A stretch of 64,000 nt of DNA from Chamaecrista fasciculata. Its lineage: Eukaryota > Streptophyta > Magnoliopsida > Fabales > Fabaceae. The position numbers and the translations under genes are program-made. The notes beneath the pieces are model-generated. The model ran no database searches, was not told the origin of the DNA, and was given only the letters and a program-made list of their open reading frames with translations. The stretch spans positions 62,001 to 126,000 of the forward strand of contig QANZ01029623.1 of NCBI GenBank assembly GCA_003254925.1, in the 5' to 3' direction. Positions 42,199 through 55,570 of this stretch are shown here, piece by piece (position 1 is the first letter of the stretch; each line of letters opens with the position of its first letter).

Positions 42199-42502
42199 TT
42201 TTTTTAATGATTAAACATTAATTCTTAAAGGATTAATCATTAGTCTGTCGAGTTGGAGATACATTGGACAAGAAAAAAAAAAAGATATTCGAGGATTTCT
42301 GTTGATCGACAATATTGATGACTAAATTCCTAATTCTATTGGAATTCACCATTCAATAAGTCCTTTATGTGTACAACGTGACATTGTTATCATCAGATAA
42401 TATCTAATGCCTAAATAGTATAGGCATGCATACTACTAAGAAACAATAATAGAGACTTTAATATATACATATATCCCACTGCAAATACACACACTTCTAC
42501 TT

Positions 42503-45500
42503 CTACACATTAGGATTTGTGTTGCCAAAGATGGCTTCTTTTGTCACTAATCTTATCCCCCTCACCCACATCTCAGCCATTTCAACCCCACCTTCTTCAC
42601 ACACAAAATGTACCTCTTTATTCCTCGTAGTCACCACATAAAACAACCCCTCTTCATTATCAACATCAACATCAAACATGTCCCTACGATTCCTTCGAAA
42701 CCTCGTACTTCCTCCAACCTTAGCATCCTTACAAATCACATTCCTCTTATTTGATCTTCCCCACTTCAAAATCCCTCTTTCCCCATCCATTACTAGTAAT
42801 TTTCTATGCAATGACCCTTTCCCACACTTTGTATGCTTCTTCAGGTAAGCCCCACACAATACTAACTTTCTAGCAAGCTCATCAAGTATCACTCTCTCTG
42901 CATCATTCTCAATAATGCCTTCTTTTCTTGCAAGTGAAAGTGGTGTCTCATTTCTCTCGTTTTGTATATCACATTTGGCTCCATGTTGAATCAAAAGCTT
43001 ACACATTTCACCATGGCACCTTCTTGCTGCCAACATCAATGGGGTGTATCCTGCATCGTCAAAGGGAATGTTATTAAGATATCGATTTAAGTTTTAAAAT
43101 CTTAAGAGTTTATAATGTTATTTAAAAAAGGCTAAAATGCACTTTTGGTCTCATAACTTTGGCAAAGGTTTCAATTTGGTCCCATAACTTTTTTTGTTGC
43201 AATTTGGTCCCATAACTTTGGCAAAAGTCTCAATTTGGTCCCATAACTTTTTTTGTTGCAATTTTGGTCCCATAACTTTGGAAAAAATCTCAATTTGGTC
43301 CCTAACTTTTTTTGTTGCAATTTTGATCCCATAACTTTTGAAAACGTCTCACCATTGGTCCCAATACTGATTTCCATCTATTATCTGCACCTAAAGATGA
43401 TCTGACATACTAAGTTGGATGATGATGAGTGAAGTTATGAGACGGATGGAAATTAGCTTGGGACAAACGGTGAGACGTTTTTAGAAATTATGGGACCAAA
43501 ATTGCAACAAAAAAAGTTATGGGACCAAATTGAAACCTTTGCCAAAATTATGGGACCAAAAGTGCACTTTAGCCTTTAAAAAATAATAAGATCTTATGAT
43601 TCTACTAAATTCAATTTTACCATTCCATCTATTTTGTGTCTATTATGACCCATTATAAAATCTTGATCTTAATTACCTTGTTGGTCAAAGGCATGGATGT
43701 CATCACATCCTTCTTCTATTAATTTCTGAACAAACTCTATGTCCCCATGGCGAGTAGCGCAGTGAAGAAGATTTACCTCAGATGAACAACTGCATTTCTT
43801 TTCCTTTGCATATTCAAGCATTATCTTTTCAAACACTTCACCATTTTTGTTCAAATCCGCAAGGTTAAGTGCTGTCAAGCCATGCTTGTTTTGAAGCTTT
43901 ACTACATCAGCACCAGCATAAAGAAGCAATTTGAAAATTTCTGTGTTTCCCTTTTCTGCTGCTATCATGGCAGATGAGAATCCATCACCATCTTGCTCGT
44001 TTAAATCTATCATGTCCTTATGTGATTCAATGAGCTTCTTCAATGCCTCGAAGTCATTTTTACGAGTTGCAAGAATCAGTGCAGAAAATCTTGAAGGATT
44101 TCTGGATTTAACAACATTCCCACCTCGAATCACATCCAAAATTGTTCTCTCAAACACATCAATCCACTGAAGAGAGTTTGCAATTGAGGTTACACAGTCG
44201 CCATTTGCATTCACCAAACCCATATCAGCACCTGCTGATGCCAAAACTCTTAAGCATGTCTCGTGCTTAAACCTCACACAGATCATTATTGCTGAATCTC
44301 CAGATTTTGTCACAGAGTTCAAGTTACAACCAGCATCAATTAGACAGCTGAGAATTTTACAAAATCCTAACCTGTTACAAAATTTGAAAGAATTAGAGAA
44401 ATTAATCACATAAAGGCTTTGAGGTGTGGTTGCCTCTACATTGGAAAGAACAGAAAAGTCCTTCCAACGACAAAGTCTATAAATTGAATTTCTAATTCTA
44501 CTTTGCACTTCATTTTGTGTGGTATGAAACACTATTTATAATTGATCGACATGCCTAATTCATAAGACATATACAGATATATTTATTAATTGCTAATAGA
44601 TATTATTTAATAGTTATATCTGTTTACAATAAAAGATATGTTTACTAATATTAAAAGACATCACTAATAGATGTATCTCTTCAAAACTCTAAAGCATTTC
44701 TAGTGAAGGGGAAGACCTAAGAAAACTATCCAAGAAATTATCCAGAAAGATTTATTTATCAATAACCTAACGGTTGACATGTGCAATGATAGAACGTGTT
44801 GGCTTTAGTTGATCCATATAGCCGATCCTACTTAGTGGGAAAAGGCTTTGATTGTTGTTAGTGTATACCTCATACAGATCATTATCGTCGAATCTCCAGA
44901 TTTTGTCACCGAGTTCAAAGAACAACTAGCATTAATCAGACCGGTAAGAACCTTACAAATATAATCCTAACCTCGCAGCCAGATGAATTGGGAAAATTTT
45001 GGTTTCTTCTTTTGTTTGAAATGTTGCTTCAGGATCTGCATTGCAATGTAGGAGTATAGATAAGGCTTTTTGGTTGTTGCAAAGTATGGCATGGTGCAAG
45101 AGGGTCCTCCCTATGTGGTAAAAACCATTAGGGGAAATGTGGTTGAGAAGACTGTGTAATACAGAACCAGTGGATTCATAATACTCCACAGCACACCACG
45201 TTATGGGGTAAGCCTCTGCTAGTGAAGCACCCACACGGATTTCTTCTTCTCCTGTGTCGTTTTCCCAGGACCATGCACCTACTTTGACCTTGATGTCTGT
45301 TCTTACACCAACCTAGTTTTTAAGATTAATATGTTAATACCTCGTTAGAAACTGATGGGGTAGCCAAAAAAATATGTAAGTTGGCCAAACTGTTGGGTAG
45401 TTTGTAATATAGAGATGAAATAGTCTCACATTGGACAATTTAAAGAGTGCTTCATTGTATATATTTTAGAATCTGAATGTGCAACTAAGTGATATGTGTG

Positions 45501-48500
45501 ACATATTAATATATATATATATATATCAAATTAGAATAAAATCAAATTAATTATTTTTTTAAATTCAAAAGAAGCAATGACTAAATCATACAAATATGTC
45601 GGTTAGAAGTACTCTTCAAACTAAAAGTACATCAATTGTTTGTAGTGCACATTCAAACTCTATAAATAAAGGATTTTAAGGGTTTTGTTGTATCTTGAGA
45701 GAGATATACTGTAAATTCTCTTATAGTACAATCATAATCTCTTAAAAGAAAGTAAATTTCTCAAGCCTCAAAACCCTCCTCCTCATACTCTGTTTCTAAG
45801 ACAAACAATAATGTTAAGTTTAATATGTTAATTAATACCTCGTTAGAACGTGATGAGGTAGCCAAAAAAAATATGTAAGTTGATCGAACAATTTGATCAT
45901 AAATTGTTGTACTTTGAGAAAAATGCAAATAACCCCCTCAATTATCAAACATAGCAAATAACTCTCTTTAATTATGCCTTAGTTACAAATAACAACCTCA
46001 ACTTTCAAACTTAACAAATCACCCCCTTCAACTATAGTCTATTGTAAAAAATCATTTTAACTTTAATATTTAACATATGACTCATTAAATTTTAACAACC
46101 TTTTAAATTTTACATTCTTTTGTTTATTTTTTACACTTCACAAAGAAATAGGAAGTGAGAACTATGTGTAAAATTACAGTTTAATACAAAATTGTGAAAG
46201 TTCAATGAGTATTTGCTAAAATTTCATAGTTAAACAGGGGTGTTGACAACTAATAATAGTTTAAGGAGGGTATTTGCTAGCTTGATAGTTTAACGAGTTA
46301 TTTGCAACTAGACCATAGTTGAAGAGACTATTTGCTAGACTTAAAAGTTGAGGGAGCTATTTGCAAATTAGGCCATATATAGTTGAAGGAGGCTATTTGC
46401 ATTGTACTTCCTTGTACTTCACATAAAGTACTATATAGCAGGTAATTGCTTATTATATTTGCAAGAATCACTTCAGCATAACATATGTCCCATCTTAGCA
46501 CTAGTTATGGCAAGCTTCAGATCTTCTAGAGAATAGAGAGATATTCATTGAAAACTAGCCAATGTACGAGTTAGTTATGCCAGGGCATGCTCAAAGAGAA
46601 GTATACAAAAATAATGACTTGCATTGCCACATGTAAATCTAAACCAGTACTATTTACTTCAAGAATCTGTACATATCTATCTCAATCTCATTTAATTTGA
46701 ATCTTCTTAATTGTTATCTAAAATTAACATAAACAGTTTACACACCTTATGGATCACTCTTACCGACTCAAATGGAAACTGCCACGTCTCACCACTCTCT
46801 CTGTGTGTATCTCTTTTTTAAAATTGAGATCACGAAATTCCAAGAAGAAATTAAGAATATGCATTGATTCCACTACTTATGTAAAATGAATAAGCTAACC
46901 TCCAAGAGCAATCTAACAACGTTTATCTGCCTGCTCACCACAGCTGCAAACAGTGCATTGCAATCAACATTGGCGTGAAGGAATGGCTTTGAAGATTGAA
47001 GCAGTGTTCTGGTAATTGCATTGGCATCCACTCCATGCTGCAAATTGCAAAACATTCCAAGATTATGTCATTTAAGAAGGGATAATCTTGGATATCATAT
47101 AGGATATCACGATTCCAATTCTTGGACTATTAAAAAAATATTTTTCTAATCTAGACACTTGGACTCAAGTAGGTTTTAAAATCAATCTCCAACCTAAATC
47201 TTAAAAGTAGTCAAATTCTTGTTCTTGAACTCATTCCAGAAAGAATTCAAAATAAATTATTTCTTAGAACAAATTGCAAATTCGATTTTTTTTTTGGTTA
47301 AGTTGCAAATCATGCCCTTATCTTTTTTTTGTTGCAAATTTGGTCCCATATCTTTTGGTCAGGTTGTAGATTTGGTCTCGTATCTTTGCAAAATGTTCCG
47401 TTCCATCCTAAATTTCATTCATCTCCCTCGTTAAGTGTGACACAAACAACTGACATGGGGACCAAAATTGCAAAATATATATATATATATAAGATCAAAA
47501 TCGCAACTTACCCCAAAGATAAATTACCAAAATCTCCTCCAAGTCAGCTACATACCCAGGTCATACTTAACGGAGGAAGATGAACAAAATTTTGGGTGGG
47601 ACTAAAGGTGAAACTCTTTGCAAAGATATAAGACCAAATTTACAACCTGACCAAAAGATATAGGATCATATTTGCAACAAAAAAAAATAAGGGTCTGATT
47701 TGCAACCTAACCAAAAGATATGAGATCAAATCTGCAACAAAGAAAAGATAAGGGCCTGATTTGCAATTTGATCAAAAAGATAAAGGACTTATCACTTTGG
47801 CCCATTTCTTATTAACGTAAGATCTATTTTTGTTAATTTTTTCATCTATACCTTGATGAGTACATGAACAACCTCAAGGAAACCTCTGCAAGAAGCAGAG
47901 ACAAGGGCATGAACAGCAACTTGAGAACGAATCATGTTGGACAACATGAGTAGCTCAGAAAATCTGGCATGTCCAAAATAGCTTGATTCCATCAAAGCCT
48001 CCTCACAAGCAAGCTGAGATGCTCCAGAATTGATAAGAAACACTAATACTTCTTCATGCCCTTCTCTCACTGCTGCTGTTGTCGCATATCCTCGGAACAT
48101 TCTTAAATTCACATTAGCCCCTGCATTCTGTCCAAATTGTAACAAAAACAAAATAATGATAATGATAACACAACAACAATAATGAACTGATGCAACTCTT
48201 GAAAAATATATAGTATGATGTGTGATGTGGTTTGGGCCAAACCGCCAACCCGCCAAAACCAACCCAATCCGCAGGTTTGGTTTGGGCCGGCGGGTTGGTT
48301 TGGTTTGAAAATTTCTAACACGCAGTGATTTGGGTTGGGCTGTGGGTTTCATAATTCTGAGTCTGCTCAACCCAACCCAACCCGCGAGCCTGCTATTTAT
48401 TTTTTTTTATTTTTTATTTTAATATATATATATATAAATAATAGTTAATATAATTATATAATACATATGACTCTTGAACTATTTTTCCCCTTAGCCTTAA

Positions 48501-51242
48501 TGTTATATTAGTGATTTCACTTTCAATTAATTAAATTTAACTTGTATACACCAACTTCAATTTCTTTAAATGAGTATATGACTTTTAATCATATTATTAA
48601 TTAATGAATCATGATAATAAGACACTTTTTTCGTCAAAATTCAATATGAAAAAAATTGAAAAATAAAAAAAAAATTGTTTGCAAATTGAAATGAGTCAGC
48701 CCGCCAGCGCGCCCAACCCAACCTGTTGCAGTTTGGTTTGGTTTGGTATAGGCTGAAATAATTTTTTTTCCAATACCCAACCCAAACCAACCCGCCGCCT
48801 TCAGAAAATTTCAACCCAAACCAACCCGCCCTAACTTTCACTTGTTTTTTTTAAACTAAACATACAAATTGGTATTTGAAAAATAAATAAATTGACTATT
48901 CAATAACGAAAAGTCTAGTTCAAAGATTTTAATTCCTAAAAGTCTTTGAGCTAATACACTTTAATTTTTTTGTTGACCAAGGGGCACTTTTAATCTCATA
49001 TATTTTACTCAAGTATTAATTTGGTCTCGTATCTTTTTTTATTATACTTTTAGTTTCATATCTTTTGGTCATGTGCAGAATTAGTCTCATATCTTTTTTG
49101 TTGTAGATTTGGTCTCATATTTTTACAAAAATTCTATTGTTAGTCGCGTAATGTAGAACCTTTTACAAAAATATGGGACTAATTCTACAACCTGACCAAA
49201 AAATATGAGACCAAAAGTAAACAAAAGAAGATACGAGACCAAATTGAGACTTGAACGAAAGATATGAGATCAAAAGTGCAATAAAAAAGATACGGGACCA
49301 AATTGTAATCTGAAAAAAAAATATGAAAACAAATTGAAATCTAAACAAAAAAATATGAGAGCAAAAATAAGTTTAAAAGATTAAAAAATGTTGATTCTAT
49401 AACGTCAGATTAAAAGTTTGTAGATGAGACTTCTAAAATTTAATTCTCCAACTCGTATATTTTTTCGATAAAAAGTAATTTTGGTATCTCAAAATATTTT
49501 TTAAAAATTACCAAAACAAAAATGTCTCACAAGTTAAAACTAAATATAAATAATATAATTAAGACACACTTGTTTTTTTTTTGGCCTCAAGACACACTTG
49601 TTTTAACCAAAAAAAACCCTCAAATATTTAAATAACATCATTCCCAAATCTATATCCAATTGATTAACATTCAAACCAAATTAATCAGATTAAGGGTATG
49701 TTTGGGAGCCAGTTAATTTTAATCCAATCTCATCCAAATGGATGGGATGAGATTATTTTTTAATTGGATGAGATGAGATGATGTATTGGTGTTTGAGTGA
49801 TTTTAGTGATAATGATGTTAAATAGGGTGTGAAATTATATAAAATGGTATGTAATGATTGTGGTTGGTAGAAATAAGTTGATGGATTTTTGTAATTTGTA
49901 TAGGGGTAGAAATGGTAGAAAATAGTGAGATGAGATGGAGATAATGAGATGAGATGATAGTGTTTGGTTGTGTTTTGATTGAAATAATATTGAGATGAGA
50001 TGATATTGAGAAGTGTGATATGGTATTGGAAATTGTGAGGATGAGAAAATTTTGAATTGAGGGTTAAGGGTCAATCCAAATCCAAGTGGATGAGATTATG
50101 AGCCAAAATGAAAATAATATTGGAATTATTTTTTGACATACAATTTGGTCCATAAATTCGAACTGTTCCAATTAATCAATCTCTAACATGCGTAAAAGAT
50201 AACTGGGGCATTGTAGAAAACCCCAATCATTATAATGGGGTCTATTTATGAAATTGAACGACAAAAAAATAACAAATAATAGTTTGAGGACCAAATAGCA
50301 AATTAGAAAACAACACTAAATTCTAATAAAATGTGTGGTGAAAGGTTCATTTTGGTCCTAAATGTATGGCCTAATATTCATTTTGGTCCATTATTTTTTT
50401 AAATGTTGAAATTTGTCCTAAATGTTAGCAAAATGATTAATGGTGGACCAAAATAAACATTAGAACAAACATTTAGGACCAAATTAACCCTTTAACCCTT
50501 TATTTTTGAATCCAATGATTCAAACCTGTACATACACGTGGGCCATTTTGTATTTTGTCCCTAAAAAAATATTACCGTTATTATTTAGGAAATAGTTTTA
50601 ACTAATCTCATNNNNNNNNNNNNNNNNNNNNNNNNNNNNNNNNNNNNNNAAAACAACACTACACAATTTTTTATTCTATTTTTTTAAAAAAATGTAATAG
50701 CGGGACTAGAAAAAGATTGTACCTTAAAAAAAATTTGGATTCAATTATAAATTTTACTCAAACATATAGAAGAACATTGGGACAAAAAAAAAATAAAACA
50801 TTACAATTTTCTAGCTACCCATGATTCGAACCAAAAAAACAATAGACACGTGGAAACTTGTATCTTTTTCCAACAAAAAAGTTATTTTCTATTATCCAGA
50901 GTGTATAATCATCGAATAATTTTGGACGCGAATATAGAACAAAAAATAGTCTGAGTGCGACAATGAAACTAATTGCATAGTTTGAGAAAAAAACTAAACA
51001 AAAAATAATTTTAAGAGCCAAGGAAACTGAGCTCATAGTTTGAGGACTAAAATACCTATAAAAGTGAAGATAGTTAATTTTTTTCTTTTAAAAAAAAACT
51101 ACATTAAAGAGAATGGAAGAAGATTATAACTTAAAAAATATTTTAGGGATTAAATTGTATATTCTACTCAAAACAAATAGAGGAATATTGCAACTAAAAA
51201 AATAATAATATTGTAAAATTTTGTTCAATTAAATCAATATAA

Positions 51243-51273
<31 letters not shown>

Positions 51274-52274
51274 AGAGTGTGGGTGTGGGTGTGTAAGAGA
51301 GAGAGAGAGGTGTATGTGTGTGTGTGTGAGAGAGAGAGAGAAAGTGTGTGTGTGAGAGAGAAAGGTGTGTGTGAGTGGAAAAGAGAAAAAAAAATGATGA
51401 GAAATGATAGATGGAGAGAGAAAATTATAAGTGTAATAAATGAGGGTATGTAAAATTATTATTTTGTCTAATTCTTTTTTTATATTTGTATTAAGTATAG
51501 GTAATTATAGGTGTATAAGTAGGGATAGATTAGTAATTGTAAGAGAAAATGAGATGATGTTGTGAATGAGATGATGATGTGGATGAGATGACATGAGATG
51601 AAGGTTAAAAAAACATCTTTATCCAATCCTAAGATGAGATGATGATTGAATGAGATGAGATCATAATCCTCGTCCTCCCAAACAGGCTCTAAATTTTTCA
51701 GGTTGTGAATCTAAGCTTTCACAATCTATCTTGGAGATCACGAAATACGAGCCTCAAAGATTAAAAAGCAAAAGGTCCCAAACTGAATTCTGTTTTGAAC
51801 ATTAACCAACTTCTCATTTTCAAAAATCCATTCAAACCACAAATCCACAATTAACAATCTCAGATGGCGCGAAAACTTTTGCTAAAAATTCCAATATTCC
51901 TCGATCGATCGTGTTTACTGTAGTTGCAGACATTATTAAGAAGAAAATTTTACCAGTAGATTTCTGAGGAGCATGAGATTTCCATTGTGAGCGGCTAGAA
52001 ACAGAGGAGTGACCTCAGTGTTGAACTCCTCGTACGCGAATCGAACTTCGTGAGGCGACTCATCGCGCGATACGATCTCTGTCGTTTTGGACCTCAGTCT
52101 CGCCGTTCCGATGAAATTCACGTCGACGAGAGGATTGTCAATGTACCGAATCGCAGAGTCGGTGTCGCCGCCGTGGACGGCGTCGACGAGGCGTTGTGAT
52201 GCGTCGGCGTCGTAATCGGAGGAAAAACGCTGCGTTCTGTGGTCTGAGCCAGATTTCACCTGTATCGTCGTCAT
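42503..52274 (-). CDS. Ankyrin-repeat protein with C-terminal PH-like region (6 exons, 772 aa)
   Basis: Exons on the minus strand: 52274-51954, 48127-47852, 47037-46900, 45312-44972, 44371-43677, 43050-42503; total 2319 bases with continuous phase. Ankyrin repeats run through most of the protein (for example TPLFLAAHNGNLMLLRNLL, IHLAARLG, GFSSAMIAAEKGNTEIFKLL, LLHCATRHGDIEFVQKLI, YTPLMLAARRCHGEMCKLLI). The last ~110 residues are a basic, beta-rich region (KLLVMDGERGILKWG ... FVCEEGGVEMAEMWVRGI) that resembles a PH-like fold. Ankyrin repeats bind protein partners; the partner is unknown. Intron 1 (3.8 kb) hosts a TAA-flanked TIR element. Introns 2, 3 and 5 host hairpin repeats. No break in the frame was seen. 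Confidence 0.9.
43130..43574. mobile_element. MULE-type MITE in ankyrin gene intron 5
   Basis: Same family as the Pack-MULE at 29723. Termini are GGCTAAAATGCACTTTTGG and CCAAAAGTGCACTTTAGCC, with arms of 'ggtcccataactttttttgt' motifs. Perfect 9-bp duplications TTTAAAAAA are at 43121-43129 and 43575-43583. Short spacer, no captured DNA. Confidence 0.86.
44841..44971 (-). pseudogene. Partial duplicate of ankyrin exon 5 in intron 4
   Basis: The stretch copies about 44267-44371 (start of exon 5): 'cagatcattat.g.tgaatctccagattttgtcac.gagttcaa' is shared, then the copy diverges. It joins exon 4 directly at 44971. The real acceptor is not preserved there, so it is read as intron. It is a relic of an internal tandem duplication of an ankyrin-coding segment. 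Confidence 0.7.
45320..45890. repeat. Direct-repeat pair with LTR-like middle (intron 3)
   Basis: A segment 'tacctcgttagaa..tgatg.ggtagccaaaaaaa.atatgtaagttg' occurs at about 45338 and 45835. Between them 'ctcacattggaca', a TATAAATAAAG at about 45662 and a pyrimidine/ATC-rich leader resemble a short Copia LTR. Could be a decayed solo LTR; ends not resolved. Confidence 0.35.
45897..46415. repeat. Fold-back repeat in ankyrin intron 3
   Basis: 'aaatgcaaataaccccctcaa' and 'aacaaatcacccccttcaact' on the left are inverted on the right ('gttgaaggaggctatttgcat'). Flanking 9-mers agree only partly, so the superfamily is unproven. Confidence 0.5.
47268..47803. mobile_element. MULE-type hairpin element in ankyrin intron 2
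   Basis: 'tttggtcccatatcttttggtcaggttg' type motifs on the left are inverted on the right. Flanks ATTTCTTAG (47259-47267) and ATTTCTTAT (47804-47812) match 8 of 9. Confidence 0.55.
48969..49385. repeat. Decayed fold-back repeat in ankyrin intron 1
   Basis: 'tttggtctcgtatctttttt' motifs on the left are inverted on the right ('agatacgagaccaaattgag'). Termini are worn and no duplication was recognised. Confidence 0.45.
49694..51689. mobile_element. PIF/Harbinger-like TIR element (non-autonomous) in ankyrin intron 1
   Basis: Termini are GGGTATGTTTGGGAG and CTCCCAAACAGGCTC (imperfect inverse), flanked by TAA on both sides (49691-49693 and 51690-51692). A 3-bp TAA/TTA target is the PIF/Harbinger rule. 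Subterminal 'gagatgagatgatg' repeats occur at both ends. The interior holds a small fold-back at about 50330-50505, a 38-base N gap, and (TA)n/(GT)n/(GA)n microsatellites at 51249-51370. No transposase is seen. Confidence 0.62.
50612..50649. other. Assembly gap, 38 N
   Basis: Run of 38 N inside the TIR element. The true length is unknown. Confidence 0.97.
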
Positions 52275-52390
52275 TTCTATAATTCTATTCTATGTGTGTC
52301 GCCTTTGCAATTTGGCGCCAGCTAGAAGGTTTTGAGGGGGAAAGTGAAAGTATATATATAGATAGAGGAGGGAAAGCTTGTTTTATAATT

Positions 52391-52689
52391 GGCTTAAGTG
52401 CACTTTTGGTCCCTTAACTTTTGCAAAGGTTTCAATTTGGCCCCCTAACTTTTTTTGTTGCAATTTTGGTCCTTTAACTTTTGAAAATATCTCAATTTGG
52501 TCCCCTAACTTTTGAAAACGTATCACCATTGGTCCCAAGTTAGGGGACCAAAATTGAGACTTTTGTGAAAGTTATGGGACCAAAGGTGAGACGTTTCCAA
52601 AAGTTAGAGGAACAAAATTGCAACAAAAAAGTTAGGGGACCAGATTGAGACCTTTGCGAAAGTTAGGGGACCAAAAGTGCACTTAAGCC
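52391..52689. mobile_element. MULE-type MITE upstream of ankyrin gene
   Basis: Same family as the Pack-MULE. Termini are GGCTTAAGTGCACTTTTGG and its exact inverse. Perfect 9-bp duplications TTTATAATT are at 52382-52390 and 52690-52698. It lies about 115 bases before the ankyrin start codon, so in its promoter or leader. Confidence 0.9.
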
Positions 52690-52698
52690 TTTATAATT

Positions 52699-54290
52699 TA
52701 TACTTTATAAAGATAACATATTATTTGGGTTCTCCTTTTTTACAAATTCAACTATTTGGTCCTTCTAGTTTTTAAATAGACTATTTGGTCCCTCAAAAAT
52801 TAAAAATGTCAACTCATTAATCCATGTAGCCTATCTTTGTTATTAACATTGATTATCTGCAGTTAAATGCACATGTAACACGTTGAATGTCATATATTCA
52901 ACTATTTGAGACCATCCAGGGTTTAACATTTGAGAATGATTCAATAGTTTATGTCTTATGAAAGCTTCACGTGTAACTCAAATATTTGGGTGACTCAATT
53001 TCAGGTTAGTTTAATTGTGTTTTTAGGTCCGATTTGGTTAGTTTAAGTGATTAGGATGTCAAAGTAACATTTAACGGTGTCATGTAAGCATTTAACGTCT
53101 AATAGTTGACAATTATAATAAATGAGAGACTCCGTAGTCTATTTCAATAAATGAGGGGACCAAAAAGTAGGTTTCCTCTAATTTATACGTAGATCTATTT
53201 AATTTCTATATATATATATATATTAGTTATTAGTAAAATAGTGATTCTTTTTTGGCCGAAAGTAAAATAATCAATAATTCATTTTATTTCTTAAAATATG
53301 TTATTACAATTACTTTTATTATTTTGTTAAGATAGTAATTTTATTATATCTGTTCTAGTAGAGTAGCTGACTTATAGTAATAAAATTCTTTTTTTTCATC
53401 AAAATAGAATAATAATAAAAAGTTGAAAACAGAGGAAATGGTATTCTTTTCAAGTTAGTAAATTAGGATGCGTTTGCTTTGAAGAAATAATTTTTGTTTT
53501 TATTTTTTATTTCTATTTTTTAAACTTCATTTTTATTTTTAAGTTTTTTTTTTGTAAAGAAAACTTTGGGTGGGGTAAACTTTTTATTTTAAGTTTTCAA
53601 TATTTAAGAAGTTCATTTTATAAAGTAAAAAATTCATTATTATTCATATTTAAATTATGTTAATTTAAATAATTATAATTTTTATATGTTTTCAACTTGA
53701 ATTACTTAAGTTAACTTTTGGCAAAAAAAAATTATAATTATATTAACTTGAATAACTATAATTTTTAAAATTACTTGAGTAGGTCCACAATTTACTTCGT
53801 CAATTACTTAATATTCTGTATTCCGAAAGCTTTAAAATAGTGAAATCCCTTTTGATGGAATTAAAATTAATTCTTCAAGAACTTTATCAATTTCTTAACT
53901 TCATCCATAACCTTTTTGAAAAGATACAATTAAAAGGAAAAAACGCATGTTCTGTTACGTTGTTTATGTATTTACTTTTAAATGTATTGTTCATCCAAAT
54001 GAAGGCATATGCAAGTAAGATACACGAGAAGTTTATACATATTGTAGGTCATACAATTTCACCAGGTTGGTAACGAAAAAGAAAATATTATTTTAAAGCA
54101 CAAGTTAAAGTTTCTTAGAGGCCAACGAAAATATTTTCGTTGCTTTATCCATAATTTACCCATGAATCGTCATTCGTGCCTGCAAAGAGAAACTTCAATA
54201 CCTTATACCTATTACCTGGTTTAATTTGATCACTGAGGAAAAGAAAAAGCATATATATATATATATATATATATGTTCTAATAATATATG
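52699..54290. other. Intergenic, AT-rich
   Basis: No gene is seen. (TA)n runs lie at about 53211-53222 and 54250-54274. 'ggtcc' motifs near 52750-52800 hint at another worn hairpin repeat. Confidence 0.5.
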
Positions 54291-54296
54291 CTGATC

Positions 54297-54400
54297 TCAC
54301 TTGTGTTGTTGTAATGTTGTTAACTTGATCGCCAATTTAGCAGCATTTTTAAGCGTTGCTAGCTGAAGTGCCATTCCCAAGTTTACATCATTTTCGTCGC
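54297..54400 (-). CDS. Possible last exon of the OTU protease gene
   Basis: On the minus strand an acceptor (TTATAG) is followed by an open piece of 34 codons (GDENDVNLGMALQLATLKNA ... QQHK) ending in TGA at 54299-54297. Its hydrophilic-helix character and position suit a C-terminal exon of the OTU gene. However, exon 5 (ending at 55804) closes in phase 0, while this piece needs one extra base. Either another exon lies between, or a base has changed. Confidence 0.35.
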
Positions 54401-54608
54401 CTATAACTGATAAGGAGATCACATTCACAAGTGAGTGAGATTGTGAGAAAGGCTTGTTATTGAATTCAAAGCAAATGAATTGAGTAGCAAATAAAAATTA
54501 GAAGAGAAAACTTGTTATTTCTCCTAAAATTATCATTTAATGCTTAGATATTGATTATATATTTTTTGATTTAGATATTGAAAATATTATATAAGACTAT
54601 ATTTTATA

Positions 54609-55119
54609 GGGCAAATTATATTTTGGTGCCCTGTGGTTTGACCTCATTCCACTTTGGTACCATGTGGTTTAAAACATGACACTTCGGTACCCTGAGATAT
54701 CCATTGGTATCCGTTTGATACCCTGAACAATTTTTCCTTTAGTTTTGAACGAAATTTAACATGTGAGCTCACTAAAACTCAATTTTGTCTAACATTTTGC
54801 CACAAGAAAGATCAAATGCTGCTTTTCGAAACCTAGCTCTGAATTCTCTAAAAAAAAAAATTCAGCATCCAAATTCATATCTAGGTTTCGAAAAGCAGCG
54901 TTTGATCTTTGTTGTGGCAAAATGTTGGATAAAATTCAGTTTTAGTGAGCCAACGTGTAGGTCATGTGTCAAATTCTGTCGAAAACTAACGGAAAAATTG
55001 TTCAGGGTATCAAAGAGATAACGATGGATACCTCATGATACCAAAGTGTCAGGTTTTAAACCACATGGTACCAAAGTGGAATAAGGTCAAATCACAGGAT
55101 ACCAAAGTGTAATTTATCT
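54609..55119. mobile_element. MULE-type MITE, 'GGGTAAATTACAC' family, copy 2
   Basis: Left end GGGCAAATTATATTTTGG and right end ...CAAAGTGTAATTTATCTT are worn inverses, with 'ttggtaccatgtggttt' motifs in both arms. The perfect 9-mer TATTTTATA lies at 54600-54608 and 55120-55128. An inner inverted pair (about 54800-54850 against 54880-54930) carries 'tttcgaaa' motifs. Confidence 0.8.
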
Positions 55120-55128
55120 TATTTTATA

Positions 55129-55570
55129 GGCCAAAGTGCACTTTTGGTCCCATAACTTTTGTTTAGGTTTCAATTTGGTCCCGTAACTTTTTTTGTTGCA
55201 CTTTTGGTCCCATATCTTTATAAAAAGTTGCAGATTTGGTCCCGTATTACTTTTGGTCACATATCTTTTGATCAAGTTGCAGAATTGATCCCATATCTTT
55301 GCAAAAAGTTTCACCACCAGTCCTATTTGATAAGAAGATATGAGACTAATTTCACACATGACCTAAAGATATGAGACTAATTCTGCAACCTGACCAAGAG
55401 ATATAGGATCAATCCTGCAACACGGCCCCAAGATATGGGACCAAAAATGCAACATGGGACCAAATCTGCAATTTTAGCAAAAGATATGGGACCAAAAGTG
55501 CAACAAAAAAAGTTACGGGACCAAATTGAAACTTTAGCAAAAGTTATGGAACCAAAAATGCACGTTGGCC
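55129..55570. mobile_element. MULE-type MITE, Pack-MULE family, directly abutting the previous element
   Basis: Begins GGCCAAAGTGCACTTTTGG and ends CCAAAAATGCACGTTGGCC. TATTTTATA flanks it at 55120-55128 and 55571-55579. The left copy is at the same time the right duplication of the element at 54609-55119. Confidence 0.85.
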
